Assembly (NCBI RefSeq): GCF_900109515.1
Contig: NZ_FOBD01000006.1
Coordinates: 186,001 to 250,000 of the forward strand
Direction: 5' to 3'
Origin: Paenibacillus sp. OK003
Lineage (GTDB): Bacteria; Bacillota; Bacilli; Paenibacillales; Paenibacillaceae
Length of the DNA: 64,000 nucleotides
The notes under the pieces were generated by a model. The model saw only the letters and a program-made list of their open reading frames with translations, was not told the DNA's origin and did no database searches. A program made the translations under genes and the position numbers. Each line of letters begins with the position of its first letter. The stretch's first letter is position 1. This document shows positions 45,734 to 54,274 of this stretch, in pieces.

Positions 45734-46402
45734 ATGTTTGGAAATGATTGGGACACCTTGCTTCAGGAAGAGACTGAAGCCGAGTATTTCAACAACATTC
45801 GTTATGCACTCGCCGCCGAGTATAAAACTCAGACCATCTTTCCACCCAAGGAAGATTTGTTCTCGGCTCTTAAACTGACCCCGTATCATAAGGTTAAGGC
45901 CGTTATTATTGGTCAGGACCCTTATCACGGAGCGGGCCAGGCTCAAGGATTAAGTTTCTCGGTCAGACCGGGGGTGCGCATTCCTCCTTCTTTGAAAAAT
46001 ATATATAAGGAGCTTCACGCGGATCTGGGTCTGCCGATTCCGAATCACGGATCGCTGGTTCATTGGGCAGAGCAGGGTGTGCTGCTGCTTAATGCAGTTC
46101 TGACGGTACGGGAGGGGCAGCCGAACTCCCATCAGGGACTTGGTTGGCAGACGTTTACAGACGCTGTCATCCGGACATTGAATGAACGTTCAGAACCGAT
46201 GGTATTTATGCTTTGGGGCAGTCATGCCCAGAAGAAAGGGGCATTCATTAACCGGGATAAACACCTGGTGTTGGAGTCTACGCATCCAAGTCCGCTTGCA
46301 GCACATCGTGGCTTCCTGGGCAGTCGTCCTTTTTCCAAAGCCAATGAATTTTTGACCTCCAGAGGTATTGAACCGATCGATTGGACGATACCGGAAAACT
46401 AG
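45734..46402 (+). CDS. ung: Uracil-DNA glycosylase, family 1
   Basis: Removes uracil from DNA for base-excision repair. 222 residues from ATG 45734 with AAAGGAG 9 bases ahead. The water-activating motif GQDPYHG is at 60-66 (D62), LLLNAVLTV follows the uracil-binding strand, and HPSPLAAHRGF near the C-terminus holds the catalytic His and the DNA-intercalation loop. Full length. Followed after 14 bp by a small gene, probably co-transcribed. Confidence 0.96.
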   Translation: MFGNDWDTLLQEETEAEYFNNIRYALAAEYKTQTIFPPKEDLFSALKLTPYHKVKAVIIGQDPYHGAGQAQGLSFSVRPGVRIPPSLKNIYKELHADLGLPIPNHGSLVHWAEQGVLLLNAVLTVREGQPNSHQGLGWQTFTDAVIRTLNERSEPMVFMLWGSHAQKKGAFINRDKHLVLESTHPSPLAAHRGFLGSRPFSKANEFLTSRGIEPIDWTIPEN

Positions 46403-46416
46403 ACAAACGGGGGGCG

Positions 46417-46842
46417 ATGGCATTGCGACATTGGGTAGGACGGAAAGTAGCCGTATATCGTGCAACCGGCATACGAGAGCCACTGAAAGGAACGCTGGTC
46501 GAGTGGGATGAAGAAGCGGATTGTGTACGAATCGGACCCAAACGAATCAAGGTATCGTTCGACAATATCGCAATGATTCGGCCTCTGCCTGAAGAGAGCC
46601 TTCCCTTGAAAAAAGCGCGTTCCGAGGTGCACAAGGTAGGATATGTGATGAAAAAGGCCGTACAGTTTGAAAATGCCATCTATTTCAAATCAAAGGTTAT
46701 GATTTGGCGTCGGGCCAAAATTGTAGCCTTATCCACAACGATTTTACGTCATGATGATGATCAGGTTGAGCTTGCAGACGGCCGGATACTTCGCAAGGAC
46801 AAGCATATGTTTGTGGTGCGCTCACGGCGTGGAATACGATAA
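46417..46842 (+). CDS. Hypothetical protein, 141 residues
   Basis: Starts MALRHWVGRKVAVYR at 46417; a TTG two codons later (46423) is better spaced from the GGGGGG site, so the true start could be that one. Beta-rich and basic: GTLVEWDEEADCVRIGPKRI in the first half suggests a small barrel (SH3/Sm-like), followed by a second strand-rich part ending RSRRGIR. No TM or signal. Family not recognised. Directly downstream of ung. Confidence 0.6.
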   Translation: MALRHWVGRKVAVYRATGIREPLKGTLVEWDEEADCVRIGPKRIKVSFDNIAMIRPLPEESLPLKKARSEVHKVGYVMKKAVQFENAIYFKSKVMIWRRAKIVALSTTILRHDDDQVELADGRILRKDKHMFVVRSRRGIR

Positions 46843-46955
46843 GTTCACTGATATTTAATATTCATTTCATGCAAAGATCATATGGATTTAATGTTCGGCC
46901 TTTATAGTAAACAGTATAACAACCCCTTCTAAATGATGTGTACTAAATATGGGAG

Positions 46956-46987
46956 CCCGACCGGCTGCAAACGGTCGGGTGTTTTTT
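46956..46987 (+). terminator. Intrinsic terminator
   Basis: CCCGACCG / CGGTCGGG with an eight-base loop, then GTTTTTTT. Confidence 0.92.
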
Positions 46988-47077
46988 TATTCACTTGAGT
47001 ATGATGAGTGATGTAACATAGTATTTACATTCATGTTATACACTAATGAAATAGATCATGAGAAGGAGTGAAACCCA

Positions 47078-47662
47078 GTGAAACGTATATGTGTTTTTGC
47101 AGGCTCCAACCCGGGAAATCACCCCGACTACACACAGCAGGCTATTAAATTGGGTAAACAGATTGCCGATAGCGGTTATGCACTTGTCTATGGCGGTTCA
47201 TGTATGGGGTTAATGGGTGCGGTCGCGGATGCTGCTCTGGAACAGGGCGGAGAAGTGATTGGTGTCATGCCGACGGGCTTGTTCCGGGGAGAAGTGGTAC
47301 ATGGAGGTCTTACGCAGCTGATTGAAGTGGGGACGATGCATGAACGCAAGGCAACGATGGCCGAGCTGTCCGACGGATTTGTGGCTCTTCCTGGTGGTAT
47401 GGGGACATTTGAAGAACTATTCGAGGTTCTTTGCTGGGCACAAATTGGCATTCATCGTAAACCCGTTGGTTTGTTAAATGTAAACGGATATTACGAGCCG
47501 TTGATGAAAATGGTGGAGCACAGTGTGCAGGAAGATTTCTCTAATACCTCACATCTCAGTCTATGGAGTCTGGAATCTGATCCGGATGAATTGTTGAATC
47601 GGATGTCATCCTATATTCCGGCACAGTTGACCCAGAAATGGTCACAGCTTCAGGATAAATAA
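47078..47662 (+). CDS. LOG-family (TIGR00730) Rossmann-fold protein, cytokinin riboside 5'-monophosphate phosphoribohydrolase-like
   Basis: 194 residues. [13 protein letters not shown] (38-50) and the active-site [11 protein letters not shown] (104-114) are the LOG family signatures; the second holds the PGGxGTxxE motif that cleaves the N-glycosidic bond of nucleoside monophosphates. Bacterial roles are unclear (YvdD-like). AAGGAGTG precedes the ATG. Single gene. Confidence 0.9.
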   Translation: MKRICVFAGSNPGNHPDYTQQAIKLGKQIADSGYALVYGGSCMGLMGAVADAALEQGGEVIGVMPTGLFRGEVVHGGLTQLIEVGTMHERKATMAELSDGFVALPGGMGTFEELFEVLCWAQIGIHRKPVGLLNVNGYYEPLMKMVEHSVQEDFSNTSHLSLWSLESDPDELLNRMSSYIPAQLTQKWSQLQDK

Positions 47663-47717
47663 CTACCCGCTCCAGCGGAAAACTTTTTGATGTGCCCAAG
47701 CAAGTTCCCTCCCTAAA

Positions 47718-47726
47718 CATAGTCTA
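47718..47726 (+). promoter_or_regulatory. SigK-like -10 element before yjcZ copy 2
   Basis: CATAGTCTA fits CATANNNTA and ends 34 bases before the ATG, as in copy 1. Confidence 0.4.
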
Positions 47727-47760
47727 TAGTGTACTTTCTTAAAAGAGGGGAGTGTCACTC

Positions 47761-47892
47761 ATGAGCGAAATCAAAGGCACAGGATACGGTTACGGATACG
47801 GCGGCTTTGGCGGTGGAGCATGGACATCAACAGGCGCAATTTTGGTGTTGTTCATCCTGCTCGTTATCATCTCTCGTACATTCGTTCTGTAA
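47761..47892 (+). CDS. YjcZ-family sporulation microprotein (copy 2)
   Basis: 43 residues, MSEIKGTGYGYGYGGFGGG followed by one TM helix ending TFVL. The TM part is nearly identical to copy 1 at 16022-16144 (AILVLFILLVII in both); the Gly/Tyr-rich head differs. GGGGAG lies 8 bases ahead. Same SigK-like element upstream. Probably a spore-coat or membrane-associated microprotein. Confidence 0.88.
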   Translation: MSEIKGTGYGYGYGGFGGGAWTSTGAILVLFILLVIISRTFVL

Positions 47893-47963
47893 TTCGATCA
47901 GCCATTCCGGGACGGTGACGTAATCGCCAGGGCAATGCCCGATGAAGAAATGGCCTTTCCAAA

Positions 47964-47988
47964 GAGACGCCGGTGTAGCTGGCGTCTC
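47964..47988. repeat. Hairpin downstream of yjcZ copy 2
   Basis: GAGACGCC (47964-47971) / GGCGTCTC (47981-47988). A T tract follows only 10 bases later, so it is a weak + strand terminator. Confidence 0.5.
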
Positions 47989-48012
47989 AGGGGAACGGTT
48001 TTTTCTGTTTGC

Positions 48013-48053
48013 AAAAAAAAGAACTCCGTCTCCATGGAAAAGAGAGACAGAGT
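48013..48053 (-). terminator. Terminator of the basic single-TM protein gene
   Basis: On the minus strand ACTCTGTCTC pairs with GAGACGGAGTT and eight T follow. Confidence 0.75.
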
Positions 48054-48066
48054 GGGGCAAGGGGAG

Positions 48067-48399
48067 TTAGACCGTTACCTCAGTATCACCAGGCAAACTG
48101 AGTGTTCTCCAGGCAATGTATAGTCCAATTGCGGCTGCAATAAGTGCAAGAATGGCAGCGATAAAAGCCAACTTATCCAGTTGACTCTGTTCTTCAAGAA
48201 CAGATGATTGATTACTCGTTTTGTCGGGAACAGACAGCCCCCGAACGGATGCCTTTTTCATGTGTTGGCGTGGTCCGGGGGGCGTTCTTGTTTTGCTGGT
48301 GGGTTTGCCGGATCTGCTTTTGGCAGAAATTCGGGGCAAGGGAGCTTTTTTGGAGGAAGATTTGGCAGATACAGATCTGTTCTTCGTTAGGGGTTTCAA
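48067..48399 (-). CDS. Hypothetical basic protein with C-terminal TM helix, 110 residues
   Basis: TTG start at 48399 with AAGGAGGT 6 bases ahead, a near-perfect site. Residues 1-70 are disordered, rich in Lys, Ser, Arg and Pro (KSSSKKAPLPRISAK, TSKTRTPPGPRQH); residues 76-97 form a TM helix (LAFIAAILALIAAAIGLYIAW) then a short acidic tail. A tail-anchored layout with a positively charged cytoplasmic arm, possibly nucleic-acid or membrane binding. No family recognised. Confidence 0.6.
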   Translation of the reverse strand: MKPLTKNRSVSAKSSSKKAPLPRISAKSRSGKPTSKTRTPPGPRQHMKKASVRGLSVPDKTSNQSSVLEEQSQLDKLAFIAAILALIAAAIGLYIAWRTLSLPGDTEVTV

Positions 48400-48619
48400 T
48401 GGGCGACCTCCTTACAGCGGAGTGCAGTTGTCTATGACTGATACTATATTATGTCTGCTTTACAGATTGAGTTCGCAAAATGAGTGAATCCCCAGCCCTC
48501 CAAGATGTTGCCCTGTTCACGGACTGGGCATGCAATTAAATGCTCTGTTAATACAGGTATGACAAACTGCGTTTATAGTGAGAATCATAGAGTTAATGTT
48601 GAACTCAGGAGGCGCTGGA

Positions 48620-49357
48620 ATGAAAAGAATTGAAAATATCGCCCATAGGGGAGCATCTGCCGTATGCCCCGAGAATACGATGGTGGCGTTTGAACGCAGC
48701 TTGCAGTTTGGAGCGACAGGCATTGAAACGGATGTACAGCTGTCCAGTGATGGTAGACTGGTACTGATCCATGATGAGACGTTAAGCCGCACTGCCGGAG
48801 CAGAAGGCTGGGTCAAGGATAAATCGGTAGAAGAATTGCGTACTCTGGACGCAGGAGCTTGGTTCCATGCCGATTTTGCTGGAGAACGTATTCCTTCTTT
48901 GGATGAATTATTCGATCTGGTTCGGGGGAAAGACATTTTACTTAACCTGGAATTGAAAAATGGCATTGTTAGTTATAAGGGAATGGAAGAAAAGTTGATA
49001 CAAGCGATTCGGAATTGGGGCATGGAACAACGGGTCATTCTATCCAGCTTCAATCATGCCTCGGTAGTGAGGTGCAAACGTCTTGCCCCGGAAATTCGCA
49101 CAGCAATTTTATATATGGAAAAGCTGTACCGCCCATATGATTATGCTGCCAAACTGGAAGCTTCTGCTCTACATCCCTACAAGGTTACTGTAACACGAGA
49201 AGAAGTTGCTGCTGCGTTGGCTCAGGGCATTGCAACACACCCGTTCACGGTGAATGATCCTGCCGAAATGCAGGAATTGATCGATATGGGTGTGAAGGGA
49301 CTTATTACAGATGTGCCGGATGTGCTGACAGCATTGACTGCTGTACATAGTCGTTAA
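48620..49357 (+). CDS. Glycerophosphodiester phosphodiesterase
   Basis: 245 residues from ATG 48620 with CAGGAGG 7 bases ahead. GDPD TIM barrel: IAHRGASAVCPENT (about 7-20) with catalytic His and Glu, ETDVQLSSDGRLVLIHDETL (about 39-58) with the metal-binding E-x-D and second His, LNLELKN further on. Hydrolyses glycerophosphodiesters to glycerol 3-phosphate and alcohol. No signal peptide, so cytoplasmic (UgpQ-like). Single gene with terminator. Confidence 0.93.
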   Translation: MKRIENIAHRGASAVCPENTMVAFERSLQFGATGIETDVQLSSDGRLVLIHDETLSRTAGAEGWVKDKSVEELRTLDAGAWFHADFAGERIPSLDELFDLVRGKDILLNLELKNGIVSYKGMEEKLIQAIRNWGMEQRVILSSFNHASVVRCKRLAPEIRTAILYMEKLYRPYDYAAKLEASALHPYKVTVTREEVAAALAQGIATHPFTVNDPAEMQELIDMGVKGLITDVPDVLTALTAVHSR

Positions 49358-49377
49358 ATCATATGTAAAACCAAGGT

Positions 49378-49415
49378 GCTGCATTGGAGTTCTTATACTC
49401 CATGCAGCTTTTTTT
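49378..49415 (+). terminator. Intrinsic terminator after the GDPD gene
   Basis: GCTGCAT / ATGCAGC with inner GGAG/CTCC, then seven T. Confidence 0.88.
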
Positions 49416-49476
49416 AGTACAAAAATTCATTTATGCAATAAACTTGTCCCATTTGTCCATTGCCAGAGACAGCTAG

Positions 49477-49515
49477 TTGACATACAATGGTCTATGGGAA
49501 TGAGAATCAATATCA
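49477..49515 (+). promoter_or_regulatory. Promoter with Fur box before the FecCD permease operon
   Basis: TTGACA at 49477-49482; TGAGAATCAATATCA at 49501-49515 matches the 7-1-7 Fur/iron box TGATAATNATTATCA in all but two defined positions and overlaps the expected -10 area. Iron-replete repression is predicted. Confidence 0.75.
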
Positions 49516-49549
49516 ATATCAGTTTTGTATTAATAGAGAGGTGATTGTT

Positions 49550-49600
49550 ATGTACATAGGATCTGTCTACATCACTCATAACAAGGGTGGGGGCATATGA
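49550..49600 (+). CDS. Possible 16-residue leader peptide
   Basis: ATG 49550, preceded by GAGAGGTG, encodes MYIGSVYITHNKGGGI and stops at TGA 49598-49600, overlapping the permease ATG (ATGA). Could couple translation of the permease. Tentative. Confidence 0.4.
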   Translation: MYIGSVYITHNKGGGI

Positions 49601-50652
49601 GTTCGAAAGTTTCATCGGCAAGTCAACCTACGGAATCACCGACAGCCAAAATACACACTCGTCCCTGGGCTGCCACATTGATCCTGACCGGGGGGATTCT
49701 TCTGCTCGCGCTGGGTATGGCGTTATCCATTTCATTTGGAGCCGCAGATATCAAGCTGGGCGTTGTATGGCAGGCGATTTTCAACTTCAATCCTGAACTG
49801 ACTCCGCATCAGATCATATGGGAAATTCGGTTACCGCGTATTCTGGGTGGAGCGATGGTTGGGGCCTGCTTTGCTGTAGCTGGTGCGATTATGCAGGGGA
49901 TGACCCGTAACCCGCTGGCAGATTCCGGGTTGCTCGGACTGAATGCTGGCGCAGGATTTGCGCTCGCGATCTGCTTTGCCTTTTTCCCGGGCATGCCATA
50001 TATGTATATCATTCTGTACTCCTTCGTTGGTGCAGGACTTGGGGTTCTGTTGGTCTATGGTTTCGGTGCAGCGTCCAAATCCGGGCTTACACCTCTCCGG
50101 CTCGTTCTGGCGGGGGCGGCAGTGTCTGCGATGCTGTCAGCACTCAGTGAAGGGATTGCACTGTATTTCAAAATTGGACAAGACCTCGCTTTCTGGACAG
50201 CAGGCGGTGTAGCCGGGACGAAGTGGTCCCAGTTGGAAGTGATGTTCCCCTGGGTGCTGGCTGCGCTTATTGCAGGGATTATTATCTCCCGTTCCATTAC
50301 GCTGCTTAGCTTGGGAGAAGATATCGCCGTTGGGTTGGGTCAACGTACTGGCCTGATCAAGCTGGTTGGTCTGATTGTTGTATTAATCCTCGCAGGTACA
50401 GCTGTATCCGTGGTGGGTGCTGTTGGCTTTGTAGGACTTATCATTCCCCATCTCACACGTAAGTTAGTTGGGGTCGATTATCGCTGGATTATTCCATGTT
50501 CCGCAGTGATGGGCAGTCTGCTGCTCGTATTCGCGGATCTGGCTGCACGTATGATTAACCCGCCATATGAGACGCCAATTGGCGCCTTGGTTGCCCTAAT
50601 TGGGGTACCTTTCTTCCTCTATCTGGCGCGTAAAGAAAGGAGGACTCTGTAA
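49597..50652 (+). CDS. FecCD-family iron-siderophore ABC permease (subunit 1)
   Basis: 351 residues, nine to ten TM helices. The family marks are RLPRILGGAMVGACFAVAG (about 80-98), MTRNPLADSGLLGLNAGAG with the conserved NPLA..GLLG loop, and GLIIPHLTRKLVG near 285. Forms a heterodimer with the next product to import a ferric siderophore. No binding protein or ATPase gene is adjacent, so these must act in trans. GGGTGGGGG precedes the ATG; a Fur box lies upstream. Confidence 0.93.
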   Translation: MSSKVSSASQPTESPTAKIHTRPWAATLILTGGILLLALGMALSISFGAADIKLGVVWQAIFNFNPELTPHQIIWEIRLPRILGGAMVGACFAVAGAIMQGMTRNPLADSGLLGLNAGAGFALAICFAFFPGMPYMYIILYSFVGAGLGVLLVYGFGAASKSGLTPLRLVLAGAAVSAMLSALSEGIALYFKIGQDLAFWTAGGVAGTKWSQLEVMFPWVLAALIAGIIISRSITLLSLGEDIAVGLGQRTGLIKLVGLIVVLILAGTAVSVVGAVGFVGLIIPHLTRKLVGVDYRWIIPCSAVMGSLLLVFADLAARMINPPYETPIGALVALIGVPFFLYLARKERRTL

Positions 50653-50654
50653 CG

Positions 50655-51686
50655 ATGGAATCCTCAACTCTGGTTGGAGCAGAACGCAAAAAGAGAACAA
50701 AAAGCACCATTGTCATGATTGTGCTTGGTGCGTTGATTATTACAGCTTTTATTATCAGTATGAATACAGGATTCACTCGGCTTTCTCCACTTGAGGTGAT
50801 GCGGACCCTGTTTGGCGGTGGGACAGCTAAGCAGGAACTGATCTTGTTTGAATTCCGTTTGCCGCGTATCGTCATTTCGGTTCTGGTCGGTGCGGGACTT
50901 GCGCTATCCGGTTGTATTCTGCAGGGGGTATCCCGAAATCCTCTGGCTGATCCAGGGATTCTCGGTATCAACGCTGGGGCCGGATTGGTTGTGATGTTGT
51001 TTGTTTCCTTCTTCCCGACAACGACGGCGGCTCCGGTATTTTTGCTGCCAATCCTGGCCCTGATCGGGGCAACTTTTGCTGCATTTCTGATTTATGTGCT
51101 CTCTTACAAAAAGGGAGAGGGGCTCATGCCTACGCGCATGTTGCTTACAGGGATTGGGGTAGCGGCAGGAATCAGCTCAGCCATGATCGTGTTAACACTT
51201 CGGCTTAGTCCGGAGAAGTATCAATTTGTGGCCACCTGGATGGCAGGTAGCATCTGGGGTTCCAACTGGAAATTCGTAACGGCGCTGCTGCCGTTTCTCA
51301 TTGTTCTTGTGCCGCTTGTTCTGTATAAAGCCCGTGTGCTCAATGTACTGAACCTTGGTGACCAAACAGCAAGTGGTCTCGGCGCACCGGTGGAACGCGA
51401 AAGACTGATCCTGCTGGCTGCAGCCGTGGGACTGGCAGGATCATGCGTATCCGTCAGTGGCGGTATTGGTTTTGTGGGTCTGATTGGTCCACATTTGGCA
51501 CGTCGTCTCGTGGGACCAAAACATCAGTTCCTTTTGCCTGCATCCGCACTGGTCGGATCATTGCTTGTGCTTGTTGCAGATACGCTGGGACGCGTAATCT
51601 TGCAGCCTTCAGAGATTCCGGCAGGTATTCTGGTTGCCATCATTGGTGCCCCGTACTTCCTGTATCTCTTGAGCAAAACGAAATAG
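50655..51686 (+). CDS. FecCD-family iron-siderophore ABC permease (subunit 2)
   Basis: 343 residues. Same family as the previous gene: RLPRIVISVLVGAGLALSG, VSRNPLADPGILGINAGAG and GLIGPHLARRLVG. Starts 2 bases after subunit 1, with GGAGG about 12 bases ahead. The two differ enough to be the usual heterodimer rather than a recent duplication. Arrangement recalls YfiZ/YfhA of B. subtilis, which borrow a shared ATPase. Confidence 0.93.
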   Translation: MESSTLVGAERKKRTKSTIVMIVLGALIITAFIISMNTGFTRLSPLEVMRTLFGGGTAKQELILFEFRLPRIVISVLVGAGLALSGCILQGVSRNPLADPGILGINAGAGLVVMLFVSFFPTTTAAPVFLLPILALIGATFAAFLIYVLSYKKGEGLMPTRMLLTGIGVAAGISSAMIVLTLRLSPEKYQFVATWMAGSIWGSNWKFVTALLPFLIVLVPLVLYKARVLNVLNLGDQTASGLGAPVERERLILLAAAVGLAGSCVSVSGGIGFVGLIGPHLARRLVGPKHQFLLPASALVGSLLVLVADTLGRVILQPSEIPAGILVAIIGAPYFLYLLSKTK

Positions 51687-51730
51687 AAAGCAATCATATT
51701 GTATGGTTGCTATAAGGAGGACTTCAGTCC

Positions 51731-53446
51731 ATGCTTCGCCGTTTCTTTGCCTATTATAGGCCTTACAAAAAGCTGTTCATTCTGGACTTTAGCTGCGCGA
51801 TTTTCGTAGCTCTGCTGGAACTGGCCTTCCCGCTGGCAGTTAATAGAGTCGTGGATGACCTTTTGCCAGGGGGACGCTGGGACTGGATATTATGGGCATG
51901 TCTTGCGCTGCTCGCGATCTATCTATTAAACTCGTTCCTCAACTTTGTTGTTACATACTGGGGACATAAGCTTGGTATTAATATCGAGACCGATATGCGT
52001 AAGGCTCTTTTCAATCATGTACAGAAGTTATCATTCCGTTTCTTTGACAATACCAAAACCGGACACCTGGTCTCTCGCATGACCAATGACCTGATGGATA
52101 TCGGCGAGATTGCCCATCATGGTCCGGAGGATGTATTTATCGCAGTAATGACGTTGATCGGTGCATTCAGCATCATGATGAGCATTAACGGAAATCTGGC
52201 CGTGTTAACATTTATTATCGTGCCGCTCATTATTTATCTTTCCTTGTATTTTGGCAGCAAGATGTCCAAGGCATTTAGCCGAATGTTCGGGGATATAGCG
52301 GATTTCAACGCACGTGTAGAAAACAATGTAAGTGGTATTCGCGTGGTTCAGGCTTTTGCTAATGAAGAGCATGAAAAAGCACAATTCGCTGTAAACAACA
52401 GCCGTTTCCGTCAAACCAAACTGATCGCGTACAGAATCATGGCCTGGAACTCTTCCATCAGTTACATGCTGATGAAGCTGGTATCCCTCTTTGTACTGGT
52501 ATGCGGCACATGGTTTGTCATTCAAGGCAGTATGAGCTATGGTCAATTTATTGCATTTATTATGCTGTCCAATGTGTTTCTTACACCCATTCAGAAGATC
52601 AACTCCGTTATTGAGACGTATCCCAAAGGGATTGCGGGTTTCAAACGTTATACGGAATTGCTCGATATGGAGCCGGACGTTGAAGATCGACCGGGTGCCA
52701 CTACGGTATCTCATCTGCGTGGAGATATCCGATATGAGCAGGTGACCTTTGGCTATTCGGATCAGGAGCCTGTTCTGAAAGGGATTGATCTGAATATTCA
52801 CGCTGGTGAAACAGTGGCCCTTGTTGGACCATCGGGTGCAGGGAAAACAACGCTGTGCAGTCTGCTGCCTCGTTTCTATGATGTGCTGGAAGGTCGCATC
52901 ACGATCGATGGTCAGGAGATTCAAGACATGACGCTGGATTCATTGCGCAGTCAGATCGGAATTGTTCAGCAGGACGTGTTCCTGTTCGATGGAACCGTTC
53001 GTGAGAATATTGCGTATGGCAAGCTGGATGCAACAGAAGAAGAAATCTGGATGGCAGCTCGTCGTGCACAGATGGAAACACTGATCACATCCATGCCGGA
53101 AGGAATGGACACGTTAATTGGTGAACGCGGTGTGAAACTGTCCGGCGGACAGAAACAGCGTTTGTCCATTGCACGTATGTTCCTGAAGAATCCTCCGATT
53201 CTAATTTTGGACGAAGCTACATCTGCATTGGATACTGAGACAGAAGCAGCGATCCAGCAATCCCTTGCGGAATTGTCCGAAGGACGGACTACCCTGGTTA
53301 TTGCCCACAGATTGGCTACGATCAAAAATGCGGATCGCATTATTGTGGTTGCCGAGCAGGGAATTACAGAGCAGGGCAGACACGAAGAATTGCTTGAAGC
53401 AGGTGGAGTATACAGTCGTCTGCATTATGCGCAGTTTGGTGCTTGA
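51731..53446 (+). CDS. ABC exporter, fused permease/ATPase
   Basis: 571 residues. Six TM helices (1-300), then an ATPase with Walker A GPSGAGKT (about 363-370), signature LSGGQKQ (about 471-477), Walker B LILDEATSALD and H-loop H in VIAHRLATI. Homodimeric MsbA/BmrA-type half-transporter. Located 44 bp after the iron permeases with a good site (AAGGAGGACT), so probably Fur-controlled with them; siderophore or haem-related export is possible. Terminator follows. Confidence 0.9.
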   Translation: MLRRFFAYYRPYKKLFILDFSCAIFVALLELAFPLAVNRVVDDLLPGGRWDWILWACLALLAIYLLNSFLNFVVTYWGHKLGINIETDMRKALFNHVQKLSFRFFDNTKTGHLVSRMTNDLMDIGEIAHHGPEDVFIAVMTLIGAFSIMMSINGNLAVLTFIIVPLIIYLSLYFGSKMSKAFSRMFGDIADFNARVENNVSGIRVVQAFANEEHEKAQFAVNNSRFRQTKLIAYRIMAWNSSISYMLMKLVSLFVLVCGTWFVIQGSMSYGQFIAFIMLSNVFLTPIQKINSVIETYPKGIAGFKRYTELLDMEPDVEDRPGATTVSHLRGDIRYEQVTFGYSDQEPVLKGIDLNIHAGETVALVGPSGAGKTTLCSLLPRFYDVLEGRITIDGQEIQDMTLDSLRSQIGIVQQDVFLFDGTVRENIAYGKLDATEEEIWMAARRAQMETLITSMPEGMDTLIGERGVKLSGGQKQRLSIARMFLKNPPILILDEATSALDTETEAAIQQSLAELSEGRTTLVIAHRLATIKNADRIIVVAEQGITEQGRHEELLEAGGVYSRLHYAQFGA

Positions 53447-53509
53447 ACGTAACAGAAAGTTCGTGAACTCTGATTCTGCATAAGAAAGCTGTATATGAAT
53501 TTAAAAAAG

Positions 53510-53554
53510 ACGCCTTCGTCTACTCATGATCCTGAGTAAGATGAAGGCGTTTTT
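53510..53554 (+). terminator. Intrinsic terminator of the iron-transport operon
   Basis: ACGCCTTCGTCTACTCA pairs with TGAGTAAGATGAAGGCGT (one mismatch pair), then TTTTT. Confidence 0.9.
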
Positions 53555-53632
53555 ATCTACTTTTTATTATCACGTTCCTGAGCTTGCGGTTGCTTTCATC
53601 GTTATAGTTCCTCCCACATAGGTTACTTATTG

Positions 53633-53651
53633 GATAATGATAATCATTGTT
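53633..53651 (+). promoter_or_regulatory. Fur box
   Basis: GATAATGATAATCATTGTT matches 17 of 19 positions of the classical iron box GATAATGATAATCATTATC. It precedes two very short reading frames (53699 and 53766). Confidence 0.85.
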
Positions 53652-53698
53652 AATTTAATCGAATGTGTTCAGTTTATCGAAAGCGGGAGGGCAGTACA

Positions 53699-53746
53699 AT
53701 GGACAAACAGGCGGAAAACTTTTGTACAAAAATAAGGGGGATTTGA
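53699..53746 (+). CDS. Possible 15-residue peptide
   Basis: ATG 53699 with GGGAGG 8 bases ahead, encoding MDKQAENFCTKIRGI. Located between a Fur box and the 42-residue membrane protein. May be a leader peptide. Tentative. Confidence 0.4.
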   Translation: MDKQAENFCTKIRGI

Positions 53747-53765
53747 AGGAGAGGAGACAAACGTT

Positions 53766-53894
53766 ATGTTGTACATTTTCATAACCTGGCTAATTTTAAT
53801 GTTGATTCTACTGGCTCAAGGCATCCAAAAGAATTCCAAGGATAGAGAGGGATCTGATTTAAAACGTTGGGGCGAGCAGTACAGAAAGAAGTGA
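53766..53894 (+). CDS. 42-residue single-TM membrane protein, Fur-box associated
   Basis: ATG 53766 has GAGGAG 9 bases ahead. One N-terminal TM helix (MLYIFITWLILMLILLAQG) followed by a charged tail, KNSKDREGSDLKRW and EQYRKK. No family recognised. The Fur box about 115 bp upstream suggests induction when iron is short. Terminator at 54037-54078 follows. Confidence 0.6.
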   Translation: MLYIFITWLILMLILLAQGIQKNSKDREGSDLKRWGEQYRKK

Positions 53895-54216
53895 TTTTGT
53901 TGCCCTCAAGTTTATGATAAACATACGTTTGTATTGCAACAATAACCAAATATGGAACGTTGAAATCAGCAATAGGTTTTAATAAAGGGGATTTAATTTT
54001 GTGATTCAGGAAAGTTCATACCGAAGAGCAGTCCTTAACAACCTTGAACAGCTTAATGCCTTTCGGGGTTGTTTTTTTGTCAAAAACAGATTATTCATTA
54101 AAGTACAAGCATTATTACATATAACATGAGTGATATTTTGTTTCGGAGTTGGGCTAACGATCTACTTATGTTTAGTCTGCAATCCACGAAAAACGAACGT
54201 AAGTTTTACAAATGAA
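53895..54216. other. Intergenic stretch without recognised gene
   Basis: Holds only the terminator at 54037-54078. A GTG reading frame from 54001 runs through the terminator and has no well-spaced site, so it was not called. Confidence 0.4.
54037..54078 (+). terminator. Intrinsic terminator
   Basis: AACAACC (54037-54043) / GGTTGTT, long loop with a CTTTCGGGG element, then seven T. Confidence 0.7.
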
Positions 54217-54261
54217 TTGACTTTTTGTCCTGACAATAATATATTAATGTCAGGACAAAAA
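54217..54261 (+). promoter_or_regulatory. Promoter with embedded operator of the RHH gene
   Basis: TTGACT (54217-54222), 17 bp, TATATT (54240-54245). A perfect 14-bp inverted repeat, TTTTTGTCCTGACA (54222-54235) and TGTCAGGACAAAAA (54248-54261), spans from the -35 to past the -10, ideal for blocking RNA polymerase. Confidence 0.8.
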
Positions 54262-54274
54262 AAGAGGTGAAGCG

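Noticed and set aside
51731..53446. ATPase partner for the FecCD permeases
   Set aside because: It is a fused TM-ATPase exporter (MsbA type), not a stand-alone FecE-like importer ATPase.
54001..54123. GTG-initiated frame of about 40 codons
   Set aside because: It reads straight through a good terminator and its binding site is badly spaced.
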